Part shown: piece by piece, positions 1-9,572 of the stretch
Numbering within the stretch: the stretch's first letter is position 1
Layout of the letters: each line of letters opens with the position of its first letter
The notes under the pieces: generated by a model
The model's database searches: none
What the model was told of the DNA's origin: nothing
What the model saw: the letters and a program-made list of their open reading frames with translations, nothing else
Made by a program: the position numbers and the translations under genes
Source: GCA-2683135 sp964507445
GTDB taxonomy: Bacteria; Planctomycetota; GCA-002687715
DNA: 64,000 nt
NCBI GenBank assembly: GCA_964507445.1
Contig: CAZDQF010000002.1
Coordinates: 1-64,000 of the forward strand
Reading direction: 5' to 3'

Positions 1-92
1 TCTCCCGTGCTGCGGGACTAACATAGGCAGTGGTACCGAACGCGGGGGCAGGTCACTGAGACAAGAACCTCTGGCTGGTTAGCAGATGCCCC

Positions 93-308
93 ATGAACGA
101 ACTCCTGGGCAAGGCGACCGCCCTCATCAGCAAGGCGAACGCCTTCGTAATCCTGGCAGGTCCGACGCTGTTCGTGGTTATCGCCGTCTACGTGATGGTC
201 GAGGGTATGGACCATGCACCACATCGCGACCCGCTCCAGAAGTTTGGCTACTTCTTTGTCGCAGGTTGCGCACTTATCGCAGCAGCTATGACATCGAAGA
301 AGAACTGA
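93..308 (+). CDS. Small two-helix membrane protein, unknown function
   Basis: Predicted 71-residue protein. A first hydrophobic helix covers about residues 18-38 (AFVILAGPTLFVVIAVYVMV) and a second about residues 52-66 (YFFVAGCALIAAAM), with a short polar loop between them and a Lys-rich C-terminus (TSKKN). This suggests an inner-membrane protein with both ends in the cytoplasm. No family is recognised. The ATG is preceded by weak Shine-Dalgarno material, and an out-of-frame ORF overlaps it. The two clear membrane segments make this frame the more credible one. It stands alone, convergent with the next gene. Confidence 0.5.
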   Translation: MNELLGKATALISKANAFVILAGPTLFVVIAVYVMVEGMDHAPHRDPLQKFGYFFVAGCALIAAAMTSKKN

Positions 309-385
309 TCTCTGGGCGCAGCTCCCCTGGGCGCGAGCGACCACCTCGCGCTGACAGAGGGGTGCCGACAACCCGCGAAGGGCTG

Positions 386-1522
386 TCAATTCACGACGAA
401 GCGAACGGGCTGAGATACCCGCAGCGTGGATGCGACGGTCGGGTCGGCGATCGCCATTTGACCTGAGATCGTCGTGGCAGCGCCCGTGGGGAGAGGCGTG
501 GAAATCGTGCCGGGGAACCCGGGACCGACCAGGGGCGTCGGGAAGAGCGTGGTGAACGACGGGTCACTGATGTCGAGGTTCACGAACTGGCCGTCCGGCA
601 GCGTGATGCCGAGACCGCTCGCCGGAACGACGGGACCGACGGTGGTGCCGACATCCCAGGCGTTACCGATCAGGGTGCTCGAGAGCACGGCGATGGCCGT
701 GCCGCCGATGGGGACGTTGACGATCGCGGGCGCCGTCGTCGTGCCGATCACGCCGTTGATCTGAAGGTCCGCCTCGGGCTGGTTGAGCTGGTAGACGGCG
801 GTCCCACTACCCGTCAACTCATGGAAGGCTGCTGCGACGGTCCGCAGCAGGTTCGGTCCGGCGGTGTTGAACATCGAGGTGGCGGTGCCGGGTGAGGCGA
901 CGAACTGATGGCCTGCGCAATGCCCACCCCAGGAGTTCCCCCACGTTCCGCTGTGGTCCTGCATCAGGGGCAAGACGGCCGTCGGTGCACCAGCACCGTT
1001 CCCGTTGGCGGCCTGCCCTCCGTCCAGGATGCCCGCGATCACCAGGAAGTTGGACGACAACGCGGTGACATCCACGGAATTGATGGTGGACTGACCGATA
1101 CCGCCCACACCGGGGGCGACGTTCGACAGGGCGTAGACGGTGGCCCGCCCCCCGTTCTGGTTGCCCTGGAAGATCCTGATCTCTCCGGCGGGCCCAGGGT
1201 TGTCGAGATAGTAGATCGCCGCCGTGCCCGGGAGGGTGTTCTCCTGCACCGCTTCGATCATGGGCTGGCCGTTGTACTCAAGAGAGTTGATCGACATGCC
1301 GGCGCCTGTGCCGAAGGCGTGCTCGGTCGAAACGACCACCACGAGCTTGTCAGACGCGCTGGCGTTGAAGTTGGCGACGATGGCGAGACCCGTCGCGCCC
1401 TGATTGCCGACCGCGATCGTGACGTTCAGGGTGCTGTCGATGGTGATTTGCGCGCTGGCCGAGGACGCTGCGAGGCCGAGGATGGCGAGCGCCAAGACGG
1501 ACTGGAGACGATGCCGCTTCAT
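386..1522 (-). CDS. Secreted protein with a C-terminal domain shared by three genes in this window
   Basis: Predicted 378 residues. The start at 1522 is chosen because a signal peptide follows at once (MKRHRLQSVLALAIL, cleavage near ASAQ) and GGAG lies about 9 nt upstream. The longer frame upstream would put 49 polar residues ahead of the signal peptide. Residues about 25-245 look like a beta-rich extracellular domain of unknown family. Residues about 250-378 form a block also seen in the genes at 7962-9140 and 47190-48677. Its signatures are WDVGT, a (T)PDGQFVNLDISDP stretch, ISGQMA and SQPVRFVV. Function is unknown; export is well supported. It is divergent from the sulfatase at 1768. Confidence 0.8.
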   Translation of the reverse strand: MKRHRLQSVLALAILGLAASSASAQITIDSTLNVTIAVGNQGATGLAIVANFNASASDKLVVVVSTEHAFGTGAGMSINSLEYNGQPMIEAVQENTLPGTAAIYYLDNPGPAGEIRIFQGNQNGGRATVYALSNVAPGVGGIGQSTINSVDVTALSSNFLVIAGILDGGQAANGNGAGAPTAVLPLMQDHSGTWGNSWGGHCAGHQFVASPGTATSMFNTAGPNLLRTVAAAFHELTGSGTAVYQLNQPEADLQINGVIGTTTAPAIVNVPIGGTAIAVLSSTLIGNAWDVGTTVGPVVPASGLGITLPDGQFVNLDISDPSFTTLFPTPLVGPGFPGTISTPLPTGAATTISGQMAIADPTVASTLRVSQPVRFVVN

Positions 1523-1767
1523 GATCGGTTCTCCGAAGGAGCGTGGAGTAGCCGGTGTGAGCTCACTAGCCGGCGCACCGGGCGTCGTGGGTGATGCCTC
1601 GATGGTATCCGGGGACCCGGAGTTTGCGCAATGATCCGGCGGCTCACCGTCACACCTCAAACACCTCAATTCAGCGTGGTGGAGCGACGGTCTCCCGAAG
1701 CGTCAGTGGGCGGTCCTCTCGCGGGGCGTCGGTGACGTTGTCGGAGGGCTGCGATTACGATCCACCC

Positions 1768-3246
1768 ATGGATCGTCAGGGCAAGGTCGGTGTGGGTGGG
1801 AAGGCACGGGGTGTGGCGGGGCTCGCGGTGGTCGCGCTGCTGACGGTGTTCGTTGGTGGTGCCTGTGCTCAGTCGGACGGAGGGGAGAGGCGGCCGGACA
1901 TCGTGTTGATCGTCGTCGACGATCTGAACGACTGGATCGGGGTGATGGGCGGGCATCCGCAGACAGTGACGCCGCACATGGACGCGCTGGCCGGACGGGG
2001 GATGTTTTTCAGGAACGCCCACTGCAACGCACCGCAGTGCCGACCGTCTCGACAGAGCCTGTTGACCGGGCTGTATCCCAAGAGCACGGGGTCGTTCTTC
2101 AACAACACCAAGCGACCGTCGTTCTTCTTGACGCAGAAGATGTCCGGCAAGACCTCGAAGGCGGAGCTGGGCGAGGTCGTCCGGATGCACCAGCACTTCC
2201 TGGATCACCGATACCGCGTCGTCAGCGGCGGGAAGGTCTCTCACTATCGGAGGCCGAAGGCCGCGTTGGACGCGTACCTGCCGTTGCAGCGCCAGCCCAA
2301 GGGAGTCCGGTTCGCGAGCGAGAAGACCAACCTGTGGGGAGAGGGCGGCGCGGCGCTCATGAAGGACGAGGAGACAGGGGACCACAAGGTGGCGCGCTGG
2401 GCGATCGATCAGTGGCGCACGGTGTCTCCCGAACCCCTGTTCATGACCGTCGGCTTCTATCGACCTCATCGGCCGCTGAACGCGCCGAAGCAGTACTTCG
2501 ACAGGTTCCCCGCGGACGGGGTCCGGCTCCCCGCGCTGCCGCCCGAGGGGGATGACTGGGACGACCTCTCCGAGTACGGCAAGGCGCTGGCACGGGCGCA
2601 CGCGCACAAGCCCCTCCACAAGGGCCGGTTCAGCAACCATGAGCTGATCCTCGAACGTGGGGGGATCGCCGAGTGGAAGTACACCGTCGGCTCGTACCTC
2701 GCCTGCGTGAACTTCGTCGACGCTCAGATCGGCTTGCTCCTCGAGGCGCTGAAGACCAACCCACGCAAGCGCCGGACGATCGTGGTCCTGACCAGTGACC
2801 ACGGCTGGCATCTCGGCGAGAAGCGGCACTGGACCAAGGCCGCGATCTGGAAGAACACCACGAACGTCCCGTTCATCGTCGTGGCGCCGGGAGTGACGAA
2901 GCCGGGGGCCGTGAGCAGGCAGCCCATCTCGTTGGTCGATGTCTATCCAACCCTGTGCGAGCTCGCGGGGATCGCGGTCCCCGGACACCTGGAGGGGGAG
3001 TCGATCGTGCCGATGCTGCGCGAACCGTCGGTCGAGCGTCGGTTTGCGTTCTCCAGTTACGGTCCCGAGAACACTGCGGTTCAGACCGCGACCATGCGCT
3101 ACATCCGCTACGAGGACGGGTCAGCCGAGCTGTACGACCATGTCAACGACCCCCATGAGTGGGTCAACCTCGCGGGACGGAGCGCCTACCGGGAGCTCGA
3201 GGCGCAGCTGAGGAAGGCCGCGTTGGAGTTCCAGGAGAACCCGTAG
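1768..3246 (+). CDS. Exported sulfatase, iduronate-2-sulfatase-like
   Basis: Predicted 492-residue alkaline-phosphatase-superfamily sulfatase (PF00884). A hydrophobic export signal precedes GACAQ. Metal-binding Asp residues are in PDIVLIVVDDLNDW (about residues 43-56). The sulfatase signature is CRPSRQSLLTG with Cys91, which fits the C-x-P-x-R motif that is converted to formylglycine. TSDHGWHLGEKRHWTK is the second conserved block. Such enzymes hydrolyse sulfate esters, often from sulfated polysaccharides outside the cytoplasm. ATG 1768 is preferred over an upstream in-frame ATG because the signal peptide begins there; a GGAGG lies rather far upstream (about 20 nt). The resemblance to iduronate-2-sulfatase comes from the opening motif and DDLNDW; the actual substrate is unknown. 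Confidence 0.93.
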   Translation: MDRQGKVGVGGKARGVAGLAVVALLTVFVGGACAQSDGGERRPDIVLIVVDDLNDWIGVMGGHPQTVTPHMDALAGRGMFFRNAHCNAPQCRPSRQSLLTGLYPKSTGSFFNNTKRPSFFLTQKMSGKTSKAELGEVVRMHQHFLDHRYRVVSGGKVSHYRRPKAALDAYLPLQRQPKGVRFASEKTNLWGEGGAALMKDEETGDHKVARWAIDQWRTVSPEPLFMTVGFYRPHRPLNAPKQYFDRFPADGVRLPALPPEGDDWDDLSEYGKALARAHAHKPLHKGRFSNHELILERGGIAEWKYTVGSYLACVNFVDAQIGLLLEALKTNPRKRRTIVVLTSDHGWHLGEKRHWTKAAIWKNTTNVPFIVVAPGVTKPGAVSRQPISLVDVYPTLCELAGIAVPGHLEGESIVPMLREPSVERRFAFSSYGPENTAVQTATMRYIRYEDGSAELYDHVNDPHEWVNLAGRSAYRELEAQLRKAALEFQENP

Positions 3247-3396
3247 CGCGCTGAAGCGCGGGGCGTCCGTCGTACTCCGGCGTGTCGTCGCCTCGACGGG
3301 CGCGCCGAGCGAACGGTACGATCATCGGGCCAGGCGCGAGTCGCCAGGTCCGCACCTCCCCGGACCGGTGTCGTGGCGTGGGTACGAGAGGTCGTC

Positions 3397-5364
3397 ATGC
3401 ATAAGTTCACTTCAACCCTGATCCTGTCCGCCCTCCTGACGGCGACGCTGACCGCTGCCAGCCCGCAGCAGCTTCCTGATCCGCTACCGAGGCCTGACGG
3501 CAAGGCCGCGGACATGAAGAAGCCCGTCCAGGTCTACATCCTGATGGGGCAGTCGAACATGCTGGGGTTCGGCAAGCCGCAGGGGCTGGCGGCCGCCTGC
3601 AAGGACAAGGGCCTCTACCCGTATCTCATCGACGAGAGCGGTGCCTGGACGGTCCGCAAGGACGTGCGCTACGTCCGCGTCATGTGCTCCGGGAGCGGGC
3701 CGAGCAAGACCTACAACAACGAGTGGATGACCATCAAAGGGAACATCGGACCCGAGATGGGAATCGGTCACTACGTGGGCCACGTCACCAAGGCGCCGGT
3801 CCTGATCCTCAAGTCCTGCATCGGCAACCGGAGCCTCGGGTACGACCTGCTGCCGCCGAGCGCCGAGGGATATCAGGGAGACCCGGGGCCATCGAGGAAA
3901 CCGCGCTCCGGACCCTGGTACGCCGGCGTGCAGTACGACGGTGACGTCACGGCCGCGAAGCAGGTCCTCGCCAACCTCGGCCAGCACTACCCCGGAGCGC
4001 GGCGGTACGAGGTGGCGGGCTTCTTCTGGTGGCAGGGTGACAAGGACTTCCGCAACGCTCAGCACGCGGAGGACTACGAGAAGAACCTGCTGTGCCTCAT
4101 CGAGTCGCTGCGGAAGGACTTCAAGGCCCCGAACGCGAAGTTCGTCTGCGCCACCCTCGGTCAGACCCGGAAGGGTGCGGGTGGCCCCCAGGGCAAGATC
4201 CTCGAGGGCACGCTCAACATTGACGGCGCGCTGGGCAAGTACAAGTCCCACAAGGGCAAGGTCGCGTCCGTCTACTCCCATCCCCTCAGCCGGGGCGGGA
4301 GCTCCAGTGGTCACTACGGCGGCAATGCCGAGACCTACATGAACGTCGGCCAGGCCATGGGCCAGGCCATGGCCAAGCTGATCATGAACAGCGCCGGGAG
4401 CGTCCCCAACGTCGACTTCGATGTCCTGGATGCGTCGCTCAAGGGCGTCTACAAGTCCATCGTCGCCGGAAGGCTCAACCGGGCGAACAAGTCGATTCAG
4501 CCATACCTGGTAGAGGGAAGCAGCAAGAGTCAGGATCAGGTGGCTCTCGCGCGCAAGCTCGACAAGCACGTCACGTACCTGATCGAGGACTCGATCGGGA
4601 CGTTGGACTCCCTCAAGGAGAGCGGGGATTACTGCCAACTGAGGGACGAGCTCGCCAAGAACGGCAAGAACCTCCAGGGGATCGCCGCTTACGACGGCAA
4701 GCAGAAGGTCTGGGCTACAGAGCTGGCCACCGAGAAGGCCGTTCGCGAGATGGCCGTCGGCGACACGTTGAAGGGCATCGTCGCGCGTAAGAAGCGGGTG
4801 AAGTCCGGCGTCTACTTCGGCCTGCTCGACGCCTTCCGCAAGGCCAACCCGGACTCGGCCTACGCGTCCAAGGCGGCAGCGGAGATGAAGCCCATCGAGG
4901 CGTCCCTGGAGGCGCTGTTCGCGAAGATCGCGTCTTACGAGGAGCTCGGAGACGTCCAATCCAAGTACCAGGTGATCAAGGAGGCGAAGAGCGAGTACGC
5001 GAGGATCCCGGCGTTCGACGAGGCCCACAAGAAGTGGACGGCCGAGTCCCGGACCCCGGAGGTGAGGCAGGCCATGACCGCGGGCGCGGCCTACGTCGCG
5101 ATCTTCGACGACGTCGCGAAGCTCGATCGGCGATTGAAGAGCTCTCTCGACAAGAACATGAGGATCTCGGGCCGACACCGCCGCACCCAGGCCGACAACC
5201 GAGCCCGGATCGGCCACGAGAGGAAGCTCAAGCCGCTCGCGGTCAAGCTGAGGGCGCTGGCCAAGAAGTACGCCGGAGGCTACTACGGGATGGCAGCGGA
5301 GCGGAGCCTCGAGGCCTACCGAAAGAGCGAGGGCAAGGCGCTCCCGGACGGTCGCGAGAAGTAG
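3397..5364 (+). CDS. Exported SGNH/SASA-family carbohydrate esterase
   Basis: Predicted 655 residues with a signal peptide (MHKFTSTLILSALLTATLTA). The N-terminal half is a sialate O-acetylesterase-like SGNH domain (PF03629 type): block I VYILMGQSNM carries nucleophile Ser53, FFWWQGDKD lies at about residues 209-217, and candidate catalytic His residues are His295 (HPLSRGG) and His306 (GHYGGNAETY). The family removes O-acetyl groups from sugars. Residues about 330-655 are Lys/Ala-rich and mostly helical, with no recognised domain. ATG 3397 is chosen over GTG 3373 because a GAGAGG sits about 6 nt upstream and the signal peptide starts there. A paralogue with an inserted PA14 domain lies at 55288. 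It is convergent with dcp. Confidence 0.88.
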   Translation: MHKFTSTLILSALLTATLTAASPQQLPDPLPRPDGKAADMKKPVQVYILMGQSNMLGFGKPQGLAAACKDKGLYPYLIDESGAWTVRKDVRYVRVMCSGSGPSKTYNNEWMTIKGNIGPEMGIGHYVGHVTKAPVLILKSCIGNRSLGYDLLPPSAEGYQGDPGPSRKPRSGPWYAGVQYDGDVTAAKQVLANLGQHYPGARRYEVAGFFWWQGDKDFRNAQHAEDYEKNLLCLIESLRKDFKAPNAKFVCATLGQTRKGAGGPQGKILEGTLNIDGALGKYKSHKGKVASVYSHPLSRGGSSSGHYGGNAETYMNVGQAMGQAMAKLIMNSAGSVPNVDFDVLDASLKGVYKSIVAGRLNRANKSIQPYLVEGSSKSQDQVALARKLDKHVTYLIEDSIGTLDSLKESGDYCQLRDELAKNGKNLQGIAAYDGKQKVWATELATEKAVREMAVGDTLKGIVARKKRVKSGVYFGLLDAFRKANPDSAYASKAAAEMKPIEASLEALFAKIASYEELGDVQSKYQVIKEAKSEYARIPAFDEAHKKWTAESRTPEVRQAMTAGAAYVAIFDDVAKLDRRLKSSLDKNMRISGRHRRTQADNRARIGHERKLKPLAVKLRALAKKYAGGYYGMAAERSLEAYRKSEGKALPDGREK

Positions 5365-5401
5365 GGCTTCAGTCGGAGGCGACCGGGATCGAGTCCAGGG
5401 C

Positions 5402-5432
5402 GAGACCTGATCGCGTCAGGCGATCAGGTCTC
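5402..5432. terminator. Perfect 13-bp hairpin between convergent genes
   Basis: The arms GAGACCTGATCGC and GCGATCAGGTCTC pair perfectly around a 5-nt loop (gtcag). The hairpin lies between the stops of the esterase (plus) and dcp (minus), so it is well placed as a bidirectional terminator. There is no U-tract on either side. Confidence 0.6.
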
Positions 5433-5469
5433 CGTCGACCGCGAGGCGGTCACCGCGCGAGCCGCCGTG

Positions 5470-7614
5470 TCACTCCCTCTTCTTCGAGTCCAGGCCGCGG
5501 TTGCGGAGCAGTGGAGCCGTGCTCGGCTCGCGCCCGCGGAACCCGACGTAGGCCTCCATGGCGGGGCGCTTGTTTCCGGCCGAGTAGACGTGCTCGTACA
5601 ACTTTCCGGCGAGGGCCGGGTCGTAGATGTCTCCCGCCTCCTCGAAGGCGGCGAATCCGTCGTTGTCGAGGACGCCAGCCCACATGTAGGTGTAGTAGCC
5701 GCTGGCGTAGAGCTCGCCGGCGAACGAATGCAGGAAGTGCGGAGACCGGTGACGCATCTCGATCGCCTTCGGCATGCGGGCCTGGGAGAGGACCCCGTCC
5801 TCGAACGCGTTCACGTCCAGCTTTGCGAGCACCTTGGGATCGGTGATGCGGTGGAAGGCCAGGTCGACGAACGCGGACGCGATGAACTCGATGTTGTCGA
5901 AGCCGGCCTGCGCGTTGGCCGCTGCCCGCAGACGGTCGATGAGAGCCGTGGGCATGGGCTCTCCGGTCTCGTGATGGAGGGCGAACTCCTTGATCACCTG
6001 CGGCTGGCGCATCCAGTGTTCGTAGATCTGCGCCGGGAACTCGACGAAGTCGTAGTCCACCGATGTCCCGGCGATGGACGCGTACGTCACGTTGGATAGC
6101 AGGCCGTGCAACGCGTGGCCGAACTCGTGGAAGACGACCTCGGCCTCCCGCATGGAGATCAGCGCGGGCTTGCCCGGGGCCGGCTTGTTGTAGTTGCAGT
6201 TGTTCATGATGAGCGGCGTGGAACCGTCGCCCAGGCGGTGCTGCGTGCGGAGCGCGCTCATCCAGGCGCCGGAGCGCTTGCCAGGCCGAGCGAAGTAGTC
6301 GCCGTAGAACAGCCCGACGTGCTCATTCGCGGCGTTCTTCACCTCCCACACCCGGACGTCCGGGTGGTAGGTCGGGATGTCGTCGCGAGCGGAGAACTTG
6401 ATACCGAACAGCCGCTCGGCCACCGCGAACTGCGCGCGAAGCACGTTGTCTAGGGAGAGGTGAGCCTTCACCGCGTCCTCATCCAGGTCGTAGGACGCGG
6501 CGCGCGCCTTCTCGGCGTAGTGCCACCAGTCCCACGCGCGAAGCTCGTGCTCGGCGCCGGCCTCTCGCATCATCTCCGTGATCAGGTCCGCTTCGGCGTT
6601 GGCCTTCGCCCGTGCTCCGGCCCAGACCTCGTCGAGGAGGTTCTTCGCCGCCTGGGACGTCCCGGCCATGGTGTTGGCCGTTCGGAACGCGGAGAAGTCC
6701 TCGTACCCGAGCAGGCGGGCGCGCTCGAGGCGCAGCTGCAGGATGCGGCGGATGTTCTGCTCGTTGTCGAACTGGTCGTCGTTGTCGCCGCGGTTCGTCC
6801 AGCCCGTGAACAGCTTCTCGCGCAGATCCCGGCGGGTGCTGAACGTCATGAACGGCTCGAAGGAGGAGCGCGCCAGGGTGATGGCGTGACCTTCGAGGCC
6901 GCGGTCCGCGGCGGCCTGGGCCGCGGCGCTGAGCACGAAGTCGGGCAGGCCGGCGCGGTCGTCCTCGTCCTTCAGCACCAGGGCGAAGGCCTCCGCGCTC
7001 TTCTGCACGTTCTGGCTGAAGGCCGTGTAGAGCCCGGCGAGCTCCTCCGTGATCGCGGCCAACCGTTCGCGAGCCTCGCCCTGGATCTTCGCCCCCGCAC
7101 GCACGAAACGGTCGTGCGTCAGCTCGATGACCCGCGACTGCTCGGCGTCCAGACCCAGCGTCGCTCGTTTCGCGAACAGGGCATCGATGCGCGCGAAGAG
7201 CGCGGCGTTCAGGGTGATGGCGGAGGAATGGGCGGCCAGTCGTGGCGCCATCCGACTCTGGATCGCGCGCAGATCATCGCTGGTCGCGGACGAGGTCAGC
7301 GCGAAGAAGGTGCGTTGCACCCGCGCCAGACCCTTCCCGGCCTTCTCGAGCGCCGCGACCGTGTTGTCGAAGGTCGGGGCATTCCCGTTCGAGGTGATGG
7401 CCTCGATCTCGGCGAGGTGCCGTTGCATCGCCGCTTCGAATGCGGGCTCGAAGTCCTTGGTGCCGATGCGATCGAAGGGCGGGGCGCCGAACGGCGTGTC
7501 CCAGCGCTGCAGCAGCGGGTTGTCCGGGGATTGGGCGCGGACGGCCTGAACAGTCGTGGTCAGCGCCAGGATCAGGATGGTCGCGCCTCGCGCGCAGATG
7601 AATTTGAGAGCCAT
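5470..7614 (-). CDS. dcp: Exported M3-family peptidyl-dipeptidase (Dcp/oligopeptidase A type)
   Basis: Predicted 714 residues, the usual size of the M3A dipeptidyl carboxypeptidase/oligopeptidase family. The zinc site is HEFGH at residues 496-500 in EVVFHEFGHALHG, with the downstream family blocks SVDYDFVEFPAQIYEHW and GYYTYMWAGVLDNDGF. An N-terminal signal peptide ends near VRAQS, so the enzyme probably acts in the periplasm, trimming dipeptides from peptide C-termini. LLQRWDTPFGAPPFDRI is the typical Dcp N-terminal opening. The ATG at 7614 starts at the signal peptide and has only a weak GAG-type ribosome site. It is convergent with the esterase gene and divergent from the gene at 7962. The choice between Dcp and oligopeptidase A cannot be settled from sequence alone. 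Confidence 0.93.
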   Translation of the reverse strand: MALKFICARGATILILALTTTVQAVRAQSPDNPLLQRWDTPFGAPPFDRIGTKDFEPAFEAAMQRHLAEIEAITSNGNAPTFDNTVAALEKAGKGLARVQRTFFALTSSATSDDLRAIQSRMAPRLAAHSSAITLNAALFARIDALFAKRATLGLDAEQSRVIELTHDRFVRAGAKIQGEARERLAAITEELAGLYTAFSQNVQKSAEAFALVLKDEDDRAGLPDFVLSAAAQAAADRGLEGHAITLARSSFEPFMTFSTRRDLREKLFTGWTNRGDNDDQFDNEQNIRRILQLRLERARLLGYEDFSAFRTANTMAGTSQAAKNLLDEVWAGARAKANAEADLITEMMREAGAEHELRAWDWWHYAEKARAASYDLDEDAVKAHLSLDNVLRAQFAVAERLFGIKFSARDDIPTYHPDVRVWEVKNAANEHVGLFYGDYFARPGKRSGAWMSALRTQHRLGDGSTPLIMNNCNYNKPAPGKPALISMREAEVVFHEFGHALHGLLSNVTYASIAGTSVDYDFVEFPAQIYEHWMRQPQVIKEFALHHETGEPMPTALIDRLRAAANAQAGFDNIEFIASAFVDLAFHRITDPKVLAKLDVNAFEDGVLSQARMPKAIEMRHRSPHFLHSFAGELYASGYYTYMWAGVLDNDGFAAFEEAGDIYDPALAGKLYEHVYSAGNKRPAMEAYVGFRGREPSTAPLLRNRGLDSKKRE

Positions 7615-7961
7615 GAATCCGATCTCGAGGAGTCTAGATCTAATGAAGGTACGGGGCAGGCGCGGTCCGTAGCCGCCGGCAATGTCGTAACGACGAGGAC
7701 CCCGGACATCCTACGGTCGATCAGGATCCGCATCTGCGCCGCCAGGCCGTGTTTTGAGGATTTGCGGGAGTCCCTCGCCGGCTCTGCGACCTTCCCGATT
7801 CGGCCGGCGGTGCTCGCTCCGACCCTCAGGGGGATGTCGGGTGGGTTGTGTGCTCGAGCCTCGCCGGTCGCTCGAGGGCGGTGGAGCTGCTGAATCCTCG
7901 AGCTGCGGCGTGGTGGTAGCATGCATGGTGGCGGTGTCGCGATTGCCCTTGGATCAACGCC
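7615..7961. other. Intergenic region between divergent genes
   Basis: This 347-bp region must hold the promoters of dcp (minus) and of the secreted protein at 7962 (plus). No convincing gene, hairpin or clean -35/-10 pair was seen. Overlapping frames here lack signal peptides or ribosome sites and look like chance ORFs. Confidence 0.5.
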
Positions 7962-9140
7962 ATGCTTCGAATTCTCATTGTCACCATGGTTCTCGCCCCT
8001 GCGGCCGCCGCACAGCTGGTCACCTACGACTTCAACAACCTGAACGGGTCGGACGTGCATCCGTTCACCCTGCTCGATGCACAGGACGGGTGGTCGGAAG
8101 AGACGTTCAACGCTTCGAACCGGTGCGGAGTGACGGCGACGTTGTCGCACGATGCGACGAAGTCGTTGCGGTTCCAGGAGGTGGGGCCGGGTTTCGGTTG
8201 TGACGCGTCAAGGATCAACGACGCGAGCTTCGGATTCCCGTCGTACCTCGGGACCGAGACCAACGCGTACTTCCAGGCGGACATGCAGGTCGGCTACTGG
8301 GGTGGGTCGTTCGGGCTGGGCTACGACACGGACCTGGACGGCAGGATTCGTGGCTACCAGCCCGGCGAGCTCGGGGTCCGATTCAGCGTCGGGACCCACG
8401 CGAACATCCAGCTCCAGCTGATCGCCGCCGACGGGACCTCCGTGAGTGCGCCGTTGTCGAGCCTCGGCTCGGTCTCCGGCGGCGACTGGCTGCGGATCGG
8501 GATCACCATGGACCTGACCGCGGCCAACGGGAGCGGGTTGGGTGCCGTGGACATGCAGAACATCACGGGCGGAGCCACGACGCTCACGCCGGTGCCGGGC
8601 CTGCAGGCGGTGCCGCTCGGGCTCGACCAGACCGCCGGGAACGCCACCAACCCGATCGCGTGGAACGCGGTGTGGCTGCACTTCGAGGGTGCGACCTACG
8701 GCCTCGACAACATCCAGATCGGCGTCAAGACCGTGGAGTACCAGGTGAACACGTCGTTGGCGAGCATGATCGTGGACGGCGTGGTGGGCTCGATCTCCAC
8801 CCCGGCGACGGTGAACCTCGCGGTTGGCCAGGTGGCCATGGTCAACTTCCAGAGCAGCAACTCCGGCGCGATCTGGGACGTCGGCACCGCCGGAGCGCCC
8901 TTGCTCTCGGCCTCCGCAGGCGCCTTCCAGACCCCCGATGGCGACCTCGTCAACATCGATCTGGCGGACCCGCTCTTCACCTTCCTGTGGGGCGGCTTCG
9001 CAAGCCCGCCCTTCGCCAACATGACGCTGCCCGTCTCCTTCGCCGCGCCCACGAGCATCTCGGGGCAGCTCGCCGTGGGCGACCCGACCTCGATCACCGG
9101 CGCCCGCCTGTCACAGCCGGTGCGGGTCATCGTACTCTGA
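7962..9140 (+). CDS. Secreted lectin-like protein with the shared C-terminal domain
   Basis: Predicted 392 residues. The signal peptide MLRILIVTMVLAPAAAAQ begins at the ATG. Residues about 18-255 are beta-rich and resemble a laminin-G/concanavalin-like jelly roll (YDFNNLNGSD at the start, GLDNIQIGV at the end), the layout common in planctomycete extracellular proteins; this family call is tentative. Residues about 260-392 repeat the block of the genes at 386-1522 and 47190-48677: IWDVGT, FQTPDGDLVNIDLADP, TSISGQLAVGDP, LSQPVRVIV. The protein is probably surface-attached or secreted. Function is unknown. It is followed by gene debris rather than by another intact gene. Confidence 0.82.
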   Translation: MLRILIVTMVLAPAAAAQLVTYDFNNLNGSDVHPFTLLDAQDGWSEETFNASNRCGVTATLSHDATKSLRFQEVGPGFGCDASRINDASFGFPSYLGTETNAYFQADMQVGYWGGSFGLGYDTDLDGRIRGYQPGELGVRFSVGTHANIQLQLIAADGTSVSAPLSSLGSVSGGDWLRIGITMDLTAANGSGLGAVDMQNITGGATTLTPVPGLQAVPLGLDQTAGNATNPIAWNAVWLHFEGATYGLDNIQIGVKTVEYQVNTSLASMIVDGVVGSISTPATVNLAVGQVAMVNFQSSNSGAIWDVGTAGAPLLSASAGAFQTPDGDLVNIDLADPLFTFLWGGFASPPFANMTLPVSFAAPTSISGQLAVGDPTSITGARLSQPVRVIVL

Positions 9141-9229
9141 GGCGGGGCTGCGAACCGCGGCAAGTGACTCTCACTCCAGTGGTCCGTAGACCCGTTTGAG
9201 GGGGTCCTGACGAGCCGCATATCCGGTCC

Positions 9230-9469
9230 TCATGGTGGACTTCGAGAACGGACTCCAGCTCTCTGCAGACAAGCCGTTCCCGTGGCGTGCCACGCGCAGT
9301 AACCCAACCTGAGGTGGACTCCGTTGGTGACTGCAAACCCGAGCGCTGTCGGGATTGGGCTGTAGAGCGCCTGGGTCGCGAAGGACATCCCGGCGAGGGC
9401 CGGATCGTTGGGGAGGGGGAAGCTCAGGCCCCAGGCCGCCCGGGCCGGGATCGAATGGTCAATCGGCGA
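9230..9469 (-). pseudogene. C-terminal fragment of a lost secreted protein
   Basis: On the minus strand an open stretch with no start codon encodes AAWGLSFPLPNDPALAGMSF and later GFAVTNGVHLRLG. This is the end of the C-terminal domain found in intact form at 20918-22600 (PDDPSLVGLTLYGQ, FATSNGLQLIVF). No natural stop follows HLRLG; the frame runs about 20 further codons to a TGA at 9230. It continues in the same frame as the TGA that ends the neighbouring duplicated fragment (9470-9572). The fragment has no signal peptide and no ribosome site. It is best read as the remnant of a deleted gene. Confidence 0.65.
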
Positions 9470-9572
9470 TCAGAAGGTGCGGACGTCGGAGAACCTGAGG
9501 CGACAGTTGTCCAGCGCCAGGCCCATGGGGGTGGCCGGCAGGGGGAGCGTGGCGGTCTCGTCGCCGGCGATC
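9467..9572 (-). repeat. 106-bp perfect copy of the 3' end of the metallopeptidase gene
   Basis: Positions 9467-9572 are identical base for base to 10946-11051, which covers the last codons, the stop and a few following bases of the gene at 10949-12247. The copy encodes IAGDETATLPLPATPMGLAL and ends in FSDVRTF plus TGA. Upstream of the copy (9573-9691) the sequence is unrelated, so it is a truncated fragment and not a second gene. A chance ATG at 9691 would give a 73-residue chimeric ORF, but it shows no ribosome site. Confidence 0.9.
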
